From the NCBI GenBank assembly GCA_033297205.1, contig MU859107.1, forward strand, positions 124,001 through 188,000: a stretch of 64,000 bases of DNA, given 5' to 3'. A program made the position numbers and the translations under genes. The stretch's first letter is position 1. Each line of letters begins with the position of its first letter. The stretch is from Pseudoneurospora amorphoporcata. Its lineage: Eukaryota > Ascomycota > Sordariomycetes > Sordariales > Sordariaceae. The notes beneath the pieces are model-generated. The model was not told the origin of the DNA, did not search any database, and saw only the letters and a list, made by a program, of their open reading frames with translations. Of the stretch, positions 1-9,859 are shown in pieces.

Positions 1-594
1 GCCTCGCCCGCCTTCTTCCGCGGCTTGCGCGCCATCACCCGCAAACACGACGTGCTGCTGATCGTGGACGAAGTCCAAACCGGCGTGGGCGCCACAGGCA
101 AGTTCTGGGCGCACGACCACTGGGACCTGCAAGATCCTCCGGACATGGTGACTTTCTCCAAGAAAGCCCAAACAGCCGGTTACTACTTCGGCAACCCGGA
201 GCTTCGCCCAAACAAGCCCTACAGACAGTTTAACACGTGGATGGGCGACCCCGCCAGGGCTTTGCTGTTTAAGGCCATCATTGGAGAGATTGAGCGGCTG
301 GGACTTGTTGAGCACACGGCTAAAGTGGGTGATTACCTGTATGGCAAGCTGGAGGCTTTGGGGGAGAAATATCCGGGCCAGTTTGCGAATCTGAGGGGCA
401 AAGGCCAAGGAACGTTTATCGCGTTTGATAACCCGCGCAGGGACGAGTTCCTTGCGAGGGCGAAGAAGTTTGGGGTTAATATTGGCGGAAGCGGGCAGAG
501 CGCGGTTAGGCTGAGGCCGATGCTGATTTTCCAGGAGAAACATGCGGATATCTTGGTGGATGCTTTGGAGAAGGTTGTTAAGTCTTTTAAGTAG
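1..594 (+). CDS. 4-aminobutyrate aminotransferase (GABA transaminase), C-terminal part
   Basis: The reading frame is open from base 1, so the gene begins upstream of the window; only the last 197 codons are here. It is a class-III PLP-dependent aminotransferase that moves the amino group of GABA to 2-oxoglutarate, giving succinic semialdehyde in the GABA shunt. The segment DVLLIVDEVQTGVGATGKFW holds the conserved Asp that contacts the PLP ring nitrogen, and FSKKAQTAGYY holds the Schiff-base Lys. RQFNTWMGDPARALLF is the fold-type I small-domain lead-in that typifies Uga1/GatA proteins. The end ALEKVVKSFK followed by TAG fits the family C-terminus, so the 3' end is complete. The convergent neighbour is pho8, 610 bp away. 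Identity is strong from the motifs; the substrate is assigned by family resemblance. Confidence 0.9.
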   Translation, partial: ASPAFFRGLRAITRKHDVLLIVDEVQTGVGATGKFWAHDHWDLQDPPDMVTFSKKAQTAGYYFGNPELRPNKPYRQFNTWMGDPARALLFKAIIGEIERLGLVEHTAKVGDYLYGKLEALGEKYPGQFANLRGKGQGTFIAFDNPRRDEFLARAKKFGVNIGGSGQSAVRLRPMLIFQEKHADILVDALEKVVKSFK

Positions 595-1204
595 CGGATG
601 TGATGATGTGATGGGAATGATGGGAATGATTGATGGATGTGATTCATGATACTTGCTGGCTTTGTCTTTTGCTTGGCTGAAAGGCTCATATAATGCCGCC
701 AGAAAACAGAATGGCAGGAGCGGGAGTTCGAATTGAAATCGAATTGATGAACTGTATGTTATGGTGCTTGAAAACTGGCTTGCACGAGTTACTTCATGAG
801 AATGGTGCCTTGCTATGATACAATAAAGGACATGATGAGCATGATTGCCTTCAACGACATGCTTTAAAACACCAAGCGATTAACATCAACATATCCTGCA
901 CATGTCTAATCATCGTGGTACAAGGGTATGACTGTTCCGAAACCGCAAAGACTCAATATGAAAATATATCCAAACGACAACGCTAGCATTAACCCATTTA
1001 CGCTGAACCACGATACAAACGCCAACCAGCCAATATGTACCATGCAACTCCGCTGTCACCCATGCCAATGTTCAATCTCTATGCAACACGTCACACCGTT
1101 CATCCTTCCATCAATATCTCATATAAAGATCGTATGTATCATATTCATGTACACTACAAAGGAAACTTCCCAAAGACGCCCTCTTAACACTCCAGGCTAC
1201 CACC
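595..1204. other. Convergent intergenic region, GABA transaminase / pho8
   Basis: 610 bp between two converging stop codons. It should hold both 3' untranslated regions. It is A+T-richer than the flanking coding sequence, and the ORFs in it have no protein-like composition. No RNA gene or repeat was seen. Confidence 0.6.
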
Positions 1205-3139
1205 TCACAACAAATGACCATAAAGCCCCGACTCAAACCCGCCACTCGCAAGCCCATCAGCCTCAAAAGCAGTCGATGCCTTCTCAATCTTCTCCAACTG
1301 CTGCTGCGAGGGAACCTTGCTGCCCAACTTCTTAACCAGCTCCTTGGTGATATCCTCCACCTCGTTATCCAAGTCCAGCCATCCCCTCAGGAACTTGCCC
1401 ACATCCGTGTTCTCCACGTTACCCCTGATCTTGTCGGTGCCGCGGCCACCGGAGCTGTAGATGTTCACGTCCACGGCGCTGTGGCCGTGGGTGCTCCAGC
1501 CGACGCGGGCACGGACGCTGACCAAGCGGGCAAAGAGCTGGACGGCCAGCGCCGGGTTGCTGGCGATCGAGTTGAGCTCGACCTCGGAGGCGTCGTGGAT
1601 GTCGAGGTGCTTGACGACGAGCTCGTCGTTGATCCAGCGGAGGAGCGAATCTTCCTTGTCGCCGGTTTCGGCGATGTGCTTGAGAAGGAGGAAGGTGAGG
1701 TACTCGGATGAGGCGTTGGCGCGGGCCAGGATGGTGGGGTGCCAGTTGTAGACAGGGAGTTCGCTGGGTGCCTCTGTTTAGGGTGTCAGTTATTGCCAAA
1801 GAACAAGGGAAGAAAAAGGAGGGGAAGAATGAACATACGCCAAGCAGTGGACAGACCGCCAGTTTCGTGGTCGCTGGTGGCAACCAAAATTGTCTCGGTG
1901 TCCGACTTCTCAATAAAATCGAGGACAGTCTTGAAGGTCTTGTCATACTCAAGCACCTCACGGACCTGAGCAGCAGGGTCGTTGATGTGGCCGGCATGGT
2001 CAATTCTGCTGCCCTCGATCATGAGGAAGAAACCCTTCTCACTGTCCTTGGTAGCCTCCTCAAGCGCCGCAAGCGCCGTGGCAGCCATCTCGCTCAAACT
2101 GGGATACACATCCGCCATGTTGCGGCGGTCGATCTCGAAGGGAACATCCGTGGTCGCAAACAGACCCAACTGAGGCAAGGAGACATTCTTGCCGAGACCA
2201 AGGGAATTGAAACCAGCGCGATCGTCAACGTAGTTCCATCCGTACTTCTCCTGAGCGAGCTTGGTAACATCGATATCATCTTGTCTGCAGCTGCCCGGAG
2301 TGCCCTTAGGCAAGAAGTGACATCTGCCGCCGCCCAACATGAGATCGACAACACGACCAAGCGGACCATGACCAACCTCGTGCAGCGCAATCTCATCGCC
2401 TTGCATGCGATGGAAGACGTGAGCAGCGAAGCAAGCAGGAGTGGCATCCGTGATATCGGTAGTCACCACCAGACCGGTATGGTACCCAGCGCGCTTGGCA
2501 GCCTCGAGAACGGTACCGCAGGGCTTGTGATCGGGGAGCATCGAGATAGCGCCATTGTAGCTCTTCAGACCGCAGGAGAAGGCCGTAGCGCCGGCAGCAG
2601 AGTCCGTCACCAAGCTATTGCTCGAGCGCGTGCGGGAGGTGCCCCAGAAGTGACGGTCGAGGGTGAGGGTATCGTCGATAGGCAAATCCTGGGTGAGTTG
2701 GCGGAACGAGCGCGTGAGAGAGAGCGAGGCGGGTCCCATGCCATCAGACACCATGAAGACCAAATTGCGCTTGCCATTGCCGGACGGCGAGGAGCCGCCG
2801 GTCTTCTTGCCGCCGGCTACCGAGGAGAAGTCAGAGCCTGTTGCTGCCGGCGAAGTCGACGAGTGTTGGGTGGAGTTACTGTGCTGGATCACCACGGCCA
2901 GAACAATCACGGCGGCGGTAGCCGCAAGGGCCCAGGTGAAGAGTGCAAGCTCGCGCCATCGTGACCTGGGAGCGGCATTCTCGTCGCCACGGTCATCCCG
3001 GCGATCGGGAGACTGGTCGTCGGAGGCCAACAACGGCCTGCGTTCCGGAAACGGCGCCTGTTGCGGAAGGTCCACACCCCGGTTAACGATCCGAAATCTC
3101 TCTTTGTAGGACAGGAAGCGGAGAGTTTCGACTTACCAT
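1205..3139 (-). CDS. pho8: Vacuolar repressible alkaline phosphatase (PHO8 family)
   Basis: Three exons on the minus strand, 3139-3137, 3057-1839 and 1773-1205, encode 596 residues. It is a metal-dependent phosphomonoesterase anchored as a type II membrane protein of the vacuole. Residues 1-37 are the cytosolic tail, about 38-60 form a single membrane anchor, and the luminal catalytic domain follows. SDGMG near 105 gives a metal-ligand Asp and VTDSAAGATAF near 154 holds the catalytic Ser. RIDHAGH and SDHETGG supply further metal ligands. The first coding exon is only the ATG: intron 1 (3136-3058, GTAAGT...CAACAG) falls directly after it, giving M-APFPERR. Without this intron the frame has only a GTG. 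Intron 2 is 1838-1774 (GTATGT...AAACAG). It is divergent from the NTF2-like gene. Confidence 0.93.
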
Positions 3140-3778
3140 TGTGGTGTTAGAGATATGGTGGTTGCGATTAGCAGCCCAGCAGAAGAAAACCACTGGCAAT
3201 CTTTTTGGCTGGGACTTCTTCCTATACCGAGCTTTTCCGTTGCGTAGTCACAAAGAAAAAGAAAAACAAAACGGAGGAAAGGGAAGAAAGAAAAAGAGAC
3301 GCGGGAAAGATGGGACGAAAAGAAAGACAAGATGGGATTGAAACCGACTTCGAAACGAGTGGCGGCGCGTGCCTTGTGGGCGGGTGACGTGGTATACCTT
3401 GTAAGGTAAAGCGCTGTCTCCGGTGACTTGTTTGAGCACCTCTTTGGCTATCTCCGGGCAGGGACCGTAGCAAGACGCGGCATCTGACTGGACGTTAGGT
3501 AACCTAGAGGTACCTTACCTCTATCAACGCACACGGGCAGCGGTCAAGACGCAGTGCGTACGGGCAGCAGCGATAGGGCTGCATTGTATGCGGCAGGAGC
3601 CCATGATTCGTCCGCCTGACCACTGAAAGCAACTCTGTCGGTCCCCTGTCGTGCTTCCCCATCTATTCATGTCACACAAGCCGACTCCGGCACTACATAT
3701 CACAACTCCACAAATCACCACCAACTTCACGATATCAACACCACCACTCTGTCTACAATCTTCAAAACATACCAAAAA
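3140..3778. other. Divergent promoter region, pho8 / NTF2-like gene
   Basis: 639 bp between two divergent starts. It contains an AGGTACCT palindrome at 3508-3515 inside a denser cluster of TACC/GGTA words (about 3496-3521). A CACGTG phosphate-response (NUC-1/Pho4-type) site was looked for near pho8 and not found. No gene was seen. Confidence 0.55.
3508..3515. promoter_or_regulatory. AGGTACCT palindrome
   Basis: One of ten copies of this 8-bp palindrome in the window, here in a divergent promoter. Function is unknown; see the finding on this motif. Confidence 0.4.
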
Positions 3779-4228
3779 ATGTCTCCAATCACCCGGCAAT
3801 CCCTCCTCAAATCCGCCGAATCCTTCTGCAACGCCTTTGCTTCCCAAACTCCTCCCCCGGAAATCCTCACCAAACACTTCACCTCAAAAACCGATGACAT
3901 CATAGTCCTCGAGCACGGCTTACCTCGCTTGGCACCCTTTCTCGGTCGCGAATATCGGGGTAAAGACGGATTTCTGGAGTACTTCAAGACGATTGGGGAG
4001 CAATTGAGTTACAAGGGCATGAGATTCTCGAATTACCTTGTTGATGCCGAGGTGCGCAAGGTGTCGGTTAGGGGGCAGGCGGTGTTCACGAACACGAAGA
4101 CGGGACAGAGCTGGGACGAGGTGTTTACGTATGTGTTGGAGTTTGACGAGGCGGCGAGGGTGAGGAAGTATGAGGTTTGGGCTGACTCGGGGGCTGCGTA
4201 TTTGGCTAGTCAGGGAGAGTTGGCGTGA
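3779..4228 (+). CDS. NTF2/SnoaL-like small protein
   Basis: Single-exon gene for 149 residues; the start is the first ATG after a leader of about 130 nt. The pattern is that of an NTF2-like alpha+beta barrel of the SnoaL type: an N-terminal helix (SAESFCNAFASQ), then a segment ending HGLPRLAPFLGREYRGKDGF typical of the helix-strand crossover in these proteins, then three strand-like stretches (FSNYLVDAEVRKV, VRGQAVFTNTKTGQSW, EVFTYVLEFDEAARVRKYEVWAD). SnoaL-like proteins are often small-molecule isomerases or hydratases, but no catalytic residue can be assigned here and many fungal members are uncharacterised. There is no signal peptide or membrane segment. It could equally be a non-catalytic ligand-binding member. 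Confidence 0.8.
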   Translation: MSPITRQSLLKSAESFCNAFASQTPPPEILTKHFTSKTDDIIVLEHGLPRLAPFLGREYRGKDGFLEYFKTIGEQLSYKGMRFSNYLVDAEVRKVSVRGQAVFTNTKTGQSWDEVFTYVLEFDEAARVRKYEVWADSGAAYLASQGELA

Positions 4229-4584
4229 TGGGTTTCGAGCTTTGAGGCCGGGTTGTGTTTCAAAAGGTTAGACATGACGGCTGTTCTGGCCCATGTTGAG
4301 GAAACATGATGTTTGAATCAACTTTGATTAATCCGACAACGTCCTAGAGGCCGACAGTTGAAAAGAAGGAATACAGGCTAGTATTATCGTTTCAATAACC
4401 AAACAGCATGAACCATCCAGACGCCCATACCATCTATCTTTTCGTACAAGGTCCAAGCACCCTACCAAGACCAAGGAATCGCTTACAAATAATCCAACCG
4501 CTCGTATCATCAGATAGACAAGGCTCGGAAAAAGCCAAGACATTTACAGTGAAGAAACCTAACACAAACAAGCCGTGAGCAATC
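4229..4584. other. Convergent intergenic region
   Basis: 356 bp between the NTF2-like gene and the hydrolase-phosphatase fusion, which converge here. Presumed 3' untranslated regions; nothing else recognised. Confidence 0.6.
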
Positions 4585-6538
4585 TCACTGCTCCTCGATT
4601 GCCTCACTCTTCAAACCAGAGTACCGGACATACAGCCGGTCCTTGAAATGAGCATGCTTGATGCCCTTGGGCCTGCTCTTAGCAAAATGCTCAATAGCCG
4701 CCTTGGGGGTATAACCGCATCGCTCAACAAGATAACAGACGAGAAAAAATCCTGTTCTGTTGAAGCCGTAATGGCAATGGACTCCAACATAGTACTCTTC
4801 TCCCCAGTTCTCTCTCTTCGCCCGCGCCTTTTGCTCGGCGCGGATCTTGTCAACAACCTCAATGAAGCCCTTGATCTCCGCGTCCGTAGGCGGGACCTTG
4901 GACACCGTTGGGAACTTGTGGTAGTGTATTCCTCCCTTCTCGAGACCCTGAGGGTTGTAAACCGGATTATCATGCGAAATGTCGATGACGTCCTTGATGA
5001 CTCCACCCCATTTCTTGACAAATTCGGAAGGACTGTGATCTTCATCTACCTCGCGCAAAGTCTTGATGGCACGGAAGATACCTCCAATAGGTTCAGAAAC
5101 AGCCTCCACGGCCTGCCACTTCTGAAGATTCTTGACATCCCACTTGCCATCTCGCGAAAGGTACTGCAGTTGCCAACCCAGGGCAAGACGGCCAGTAATA
5201 TGCACAACCATGAAATCCGATATCAGTCCCGCTAGAATACGGACTGTTGATGGTGTGTATAGTAAAGCGTGCGTGGCTGGCTTGCCCATGATGATTGAGC
5301 GCACAACCTTCTTGGGGTGGAGAGACAAATACGGCAGACTCGCTGCTTGCTCAGTAGGCGTCACCGGGTCGTCCGCTCCTTCCTCTGGTTCAGCGACCGG
5401 TGTCTGGTGTACTGGCTCCTGAAACGCCCCCTCTCGAGCGTTTTCGTCTCCTTGCCCCACACTTGTCATGGCATCAATCTTGGACGCCGCTGCGACGATG
5501 TCTACCGGCGCTGCTGAATCAGCAAGAACTGAAGTGCCGGGTGAAATGGTGTCTCGAATTGTCTTGACCTCTTCGAGAAAGTCACGGACTTTGGCAACCT
5601 CCCTCGGAGGAGTGACTTTATCATTTTCTCCTCCCACCAAGAAAACTGGTACGTTCAGCTTTTCCCAGGTTTCCTTCGAGGGTAGGCCGCCCTGAGCAAC
5701 CCCATTGACATAAGTAGGCAGACAACCCCAAGCCATGCGCCGCCAGACCGAGGTATTACTTTGGTTGTTGTACAAGTCTTGGAGCCGCTTTGCTTCGGAG
5801 TCGGCATCAGCGCCAACGAACCTGTTAACGCTCGCACTCTGGCTTCCGCCTCGCTTGTCCCACGCTCTCCAAAGGTTGAAAATGAATTCAGGGATCCAAA
5901 GCAGAGCCCTGAAGATCATGATCTGCTTCTGGTTTGGAAGGCCTGAGCTGGGGCATATTGCAATCAAGCCAACGACGTGCTTGTGCAGTTGAGTCCGGGG
6001 TGGCAGTCTCGGGCTCGCCAGTAGTGCGGCAAGAGAGGCACCCATGCTGTGACCAATCAATACCACACCCTGGCCATCCTCTTTCTCACGGTAGTCCTCG
6101 ATAATAGTCTCCAGGAGCTCTACCAGAGCATCAGTGGTATATGCTTCCCATGACCGGACTGAGAACTCGGACCTCCCGCATCCCGGAAGATCAATAGCCA
6201 AGCAGGACGCAATCGAAGTCAGACTTGTGAGCAACGGGTGAAACTGAGCTACTGAGCCGCCAAGTCCATGGATGAAAACGAGAAGTGGTATCGGCGCTGG
6301 CGACTTTGGAAGACGGTCGGCTTGTTGGTGCCGGCGATAGAAGACACGCAGGCCGGGATAAGTGAATTTCGAGGTGGTATAAGTTTTGATCTCGCTGCTT
6401 CTTTCCAGAAGTGGTGGATCCGTAGCCAGGGGATCTAGGGGGAGGTGTTGTCAGTGAGTACCTTCAGGTTCTGAGGAGCCACATTGGCCATGTCGACTCG
6501 GGTGGGGGATGGGTGTACAAACCATACGGGGAAGCCAT
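4585..6538 (-). CDS. Fusion of alpha/beta-hydrolase and capping-enzyme-type cysteine phosphatase
   Basis: Two exons, 6538-6523 (16 nt) and 6434-4585, encode 621 residues. The intron (6522-6435) uses the less common donor GTTTGT and restores the frame as MASPY-DPLATD. The N-terminal half is an alpha/beta hydrolase: oxyanion segment FIHGLGG, IDLPGCGRSEF, nucleophile elbow GHSMG with Ser near 135, acid in VGGENDKV (Asp near 277), and probable His in KPATHALLY (near 394), so the triad looks complete. The C-terminal half is a cysteine phosphatase with GVHCHYGFNRTGFF, a CX5R loop with Cys near 559 and Arg near 565, followed by ARPxGI-like SRPKGIKHAHF. That loop and the preceding VIDISHDNPVYNPQGLEKGG resemble metazoan mRNA-capping RNA 5'-triphosphatases more than ordinary MAP-kinase phosphatases. 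Substrates of both halves are unknown. No signal peptide is evident, so the protein is probably intracellular. Confidence 0.88.
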
Positions 6539-8090
6539 CTGCAGCCAACATTGACGCCTGGAACAGCTGCCAGGCCAGCGAATTATAACAAGACACTATG
6601 GACTACAGCGCTAGTTAGCATGAGACACGGGCAAGGACGGGAAAGAAAGAAGGTGTGAACGCGTACATGAGCCAAAATATTCAATTAATACCGGTGGATG
6701 GTGATGCGTGAGATGGTACGAAAAAGAATGGTTGGAGTAATGGAAGTAGAGATAACCTCAAGATGGACAAGGGACGGGCCTCGGTAGTTGATAAAGCGGT
6801 AGCAAGGCGAGTATGTGCGAGTAGACAAGATGACGAAGCAGCAGCGCCCCAGGGCTGTCACCCGTGCCGTGTTGTTGGGCGCAAAGATTGCAGTTGGGTT
6901 TTCGTTTGCGAGTTCCACGACTTGAAGCGAACCGTGAGTCAATCAGCCTGCCGCGCGGGACCAGGAACCTCGGTCATGGAGGAAGGGCCTTTCAACATGG
7001 TTGCAATTCTACCATGTTGGTGGAACGTACTTGGCTCTTTATATTTCTTGTGCTGCAGTTACGATATCTTGTGGTGCGCTTTCCCGAAACACAGGGCGGA
7101 CTCGCAAAATTATCAATCTGAGATATTCGAGTTTGGAGGGGTGTCAACGACAGCAGAAGTTGGTGAAAAAAGATGGCTTCGAATCGATGAAACCGATCTT
7201 TTATTACATACGCGTTCTGCACCCATACCTACTATGCCCTGAATGCCCTGTAAGGTAGGGCATTCTTCCTTGCGTTATAGTGGAGGCAGGTACCTACTGT
7301 CTTCAACATCAGCGGAGTCAATGATCGTCATTCCCGTAAAATGTGGACGGAGCCGGTCTCTGATTGGCCACGTCAAGTCCCTTTTCTTAAATAGCCGACA
7401 GCACGAGTTCATCTGAAATCGTGGGAGGTACCTGATAGTTCAATTTGCTTTGAAATAGAATCCGGTTCGCGTAGACAACCTTCTAATGGAAGCTGCTTCA
7501 ATGTCTGATCTGAATCTCATCATACAAAAAGTTCAACGTCAAGTGCGTTCGAGACACCAGGGCAGTGTTCCCATGCACGTCACTTGCTCCTTCAGGAACG
7601 TCTGACGTGCGTGCTCCACCGTGCCCTGAACGGCCCCTGCTCTTCGTATCTCTTGGCATTTATGAACAACTGCGCTGGCAGCAGTGCAGTAAATAAACCA
7701 ACCGCCGCAACTAGCCGTTTCATCGCTTCCATTGCGCCTGGGCGGGAATGGAAGAACGCTAGCAACCCGCGACAATGGATCCCGAGCTCCGTTGACGGCG
7801 GCCCAGTCGTGTGGATGACATTGAGGTGATTTCCAACCGGCCGTTCCCGACCCACCGACATACCCGCCTAGCTTAGCTGTTGTCATCGTTCCCTTGCCTC
7901 CTTTTATCCTTTGCTCCCGGACCCTGAAAAGAGTCATCCAAACATCCTAACAACACTTTGCTACAGCCCAACAATCGCATTCCCTCCCACCTCCTATCTT
8001 GAACCCCGCGATCCCCTCGAAGCCCCCTCCAAGTCCGCTTCCAAAGATTGTGACAGCTCGGGCAGCAACAAAGCTCCCATCTTCGACACA
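6539..8090. other. Divergent intergenic region, hydrolase-phosphatase / DUF1640 gene
   Basis: 1.55 kb with no supportable gene. It holds two AGGTACCT palindromes (7288-7295, 7426-7433) and a 9-bp stem hairpin at 7241-7265. The stretch 7592-7735 on the minus strand encodes a short hydrophobic peptide, but nothing supports it as a gene. Confidence 0.5.
7241..7265. repeat. Short inverted repeat (9-bp stem, 7-nt loop)
   Basis: GAATGCCCT at 7241-7249 is the exact reverse complement of AGGGCATTC at 7257-7265. No U-tract follows and no function is known. Confidence 0.5.
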
Positions 8091-9420
8091 ATGGCCACCC
8101 CAGGCCGTTTGACCTTCCTGTATCCTCAGCTCTTCCGCACAGGAGCTCTCTGGTCCGAGCCAGCCGCGGCTCGTGTCGCCCGCAAGCCTCGTCGTCACGT
8201 CGCTTCTCAGCAATCATGCTGCGCGCATACCGCCTCAGCTCCTTTCTCGAGCTCTGCCTCCCGGAGGCAAGCTGCCTTTGTCAAATATGGAAAGGCCGTA
8301 GAGCCACAGCCGTTACATGAAGAGACGCCAGCGTCTTCCACCGATCCATCACCAAGCGCCGACTCGAAACCTAAAGCTGCCCCTGCCCCGGCAGAGAAGC
8401 AGCAGCAGCAGCAGCCAGAACAGACCGAGCCAGCAACACCAAAAGAAGGCGTTCCCGATGCGCCAAAGGCAGCCACAACGTCAGGGCCTCCCGAACAGCC
8501 ACCTACGGCAGCCGCCGCCAAAACGGGTTCAGATCCATCAGCAGACAAAAAGAGCGCCACGCCCCTGGAAACCATTCTCTACATGGAACCGCCTCCCTCC
8601 GACCACACCACGCGCCTGCTCACCGACCCCGAAAACGGCAACGGCCGACCACCGCACCTCCAACCGCCTCCCTACGTGCACCACTTCGACAGCTACTCGC
8701 TCGTCAAACAGCTCTCGACCGGCGGGTACACGCTCCCGCAAGCCATCACGGCCATGAAGGCGGTTCGCGGGCTTCTGGCTTCGAACCTGGATGTGGCGCA
8801 GGCCGGCTTGGTGAGCAAGAGCGACGTGGAAAACGAGACGTACCTCTTCCGCGCGGCCTGCTCGGAGCTGAGCACCGAGGTGAAGAATAACCGGCGGGTG
8901 GCGGACGAGCAGCTGCGGCAGCAGCGCACGCACCTGCTCCACGAGGTGGACATACTCACGCAGAGGCTCAACCAGGAGCTATTGACTCTGAACGATAACG
9001 TGCGGGGAATGTTCAATGATCGGAAGATGGCGGTGAGGGAGGAGCAGAAGGCTGTTGACAGTCGGGTAGGTCTTTTCCAAGCCCCTATTCACCCTATAGT
9101 GGTACCGCAAACCCCCCAAACTAACATTTACGCGCCAACAGATCCAACAAATAAACTACAAAATCTCCGTCATCCTCAACAGCGACGCCCGCTCCGACAT
9201 CGAAGCCCTGCGCTGGGTTCTTATCCGCCGGTCCGTGCTGGGTATCCTGTTCATGGCGGTCGCTACCCTCGGTACCCTGCGTTACGCCACTTTTGTGAAC
9301 CACGAGCGACAGAAGGAGGCCGACAGAAAGAAGCGCGAGGCTGAGGAGGCCAGGAGACATGACGGCACGAGGGACGGCGCGCCAGCGCCGATGGCGGCGG
9401 AAATTCTTATGGCGAATTGA
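8091..9420 (+). CDS. Mitochondrial DUF1640 coiled-coil membrane protein (CCDC90/Fmp32-like)
   Basis: Two exons, 8091-9065 and 9142-9420, encode 417 residues; the intron has donor GTAGGT and acceptor CCAACAG and joins DSR to IQQINYKISVILN. The basic, Ser/Ala-rich N-terminus suggests a mitochondrial import signal. Residues about 60-155 are low-complexity Pro/Ala/Gln, with a CAG-encoded Gln run. The conserved domain starts at FDSYSLVKQLSTGGYTLPQA and continues as a long coiled coil to a C-terminal hydrophobic segment (RRSVLGILFMAVATLGTLRYATF) with a charged tail. This layout is that of the DUF1640 family, inner-membrane proteins related to yeast Fmp32 and animal MCUR1/CCDC90B, linked in the literature to cytochrome oxidase or uniporter assembly. 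The exact role in fungi is unsettled. Confidence 0.87.
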
Positions 9421-9859
9421 AAGTAGACGCTTTTTGGGTTCTGAAATACGAAAGCATTGAGATAGGCATGCGGAGTGAGCGAAAGGAGTGGGTGTGCATG
9501 TTTAAGGACGCATGGCGGTGGTTTATGCCCGGTTGAAGGGCTGTTATGTTGTTAAGCCGTGGAGGCAAGGGGCCATGGAGAATAGGGGGTTAGGGTTGAA
9601 CCAGGAGATACCCAAGTAAACAATTGACAGGAAAAGGGGGCTCAACTCAAGCCAACCCTGTTCCTCATCTCGACTCGAACCAAATTCCAAACCACGCTCC
9701 TCTTCTCTCCAAAAAATTGTCTTAACCTAGTGTCCCATGCAAATGTATTACAACGTCCTATGTCATGTCTATAGATGGCTGCTACACCAAAGTCCACAGC
9801 CCAACAAACCCCATCCCTCCCACTCTGCCAACCTCACGCATTCTTCTTCACCACCCCCT
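9421..9859. other. Convergent intergenic region, DUF1640 gene / laa1
   Basis: 439 bp of presumed 3' untranslated sequence. It includes an 11-nt telomere-like word GGGTTAGGGTT at 9587-9597. No gene seen. Confidence 0.6.

Noticed and set aside
1708..2964. 418-codon plus-strand ORF
   Set aside because: It lies wholly antisense to pho8, whose product has clear catalytic motifs; it has no family resemblance and is a codon-bias shadow.
7592..7735. Minus-strand short peptide with a hydrophobic segment
   Set aside because: Reads like a small membrane peptide (MEAMKRLVAAVGLFTALLP...), but nothing supports transcription or conservation.
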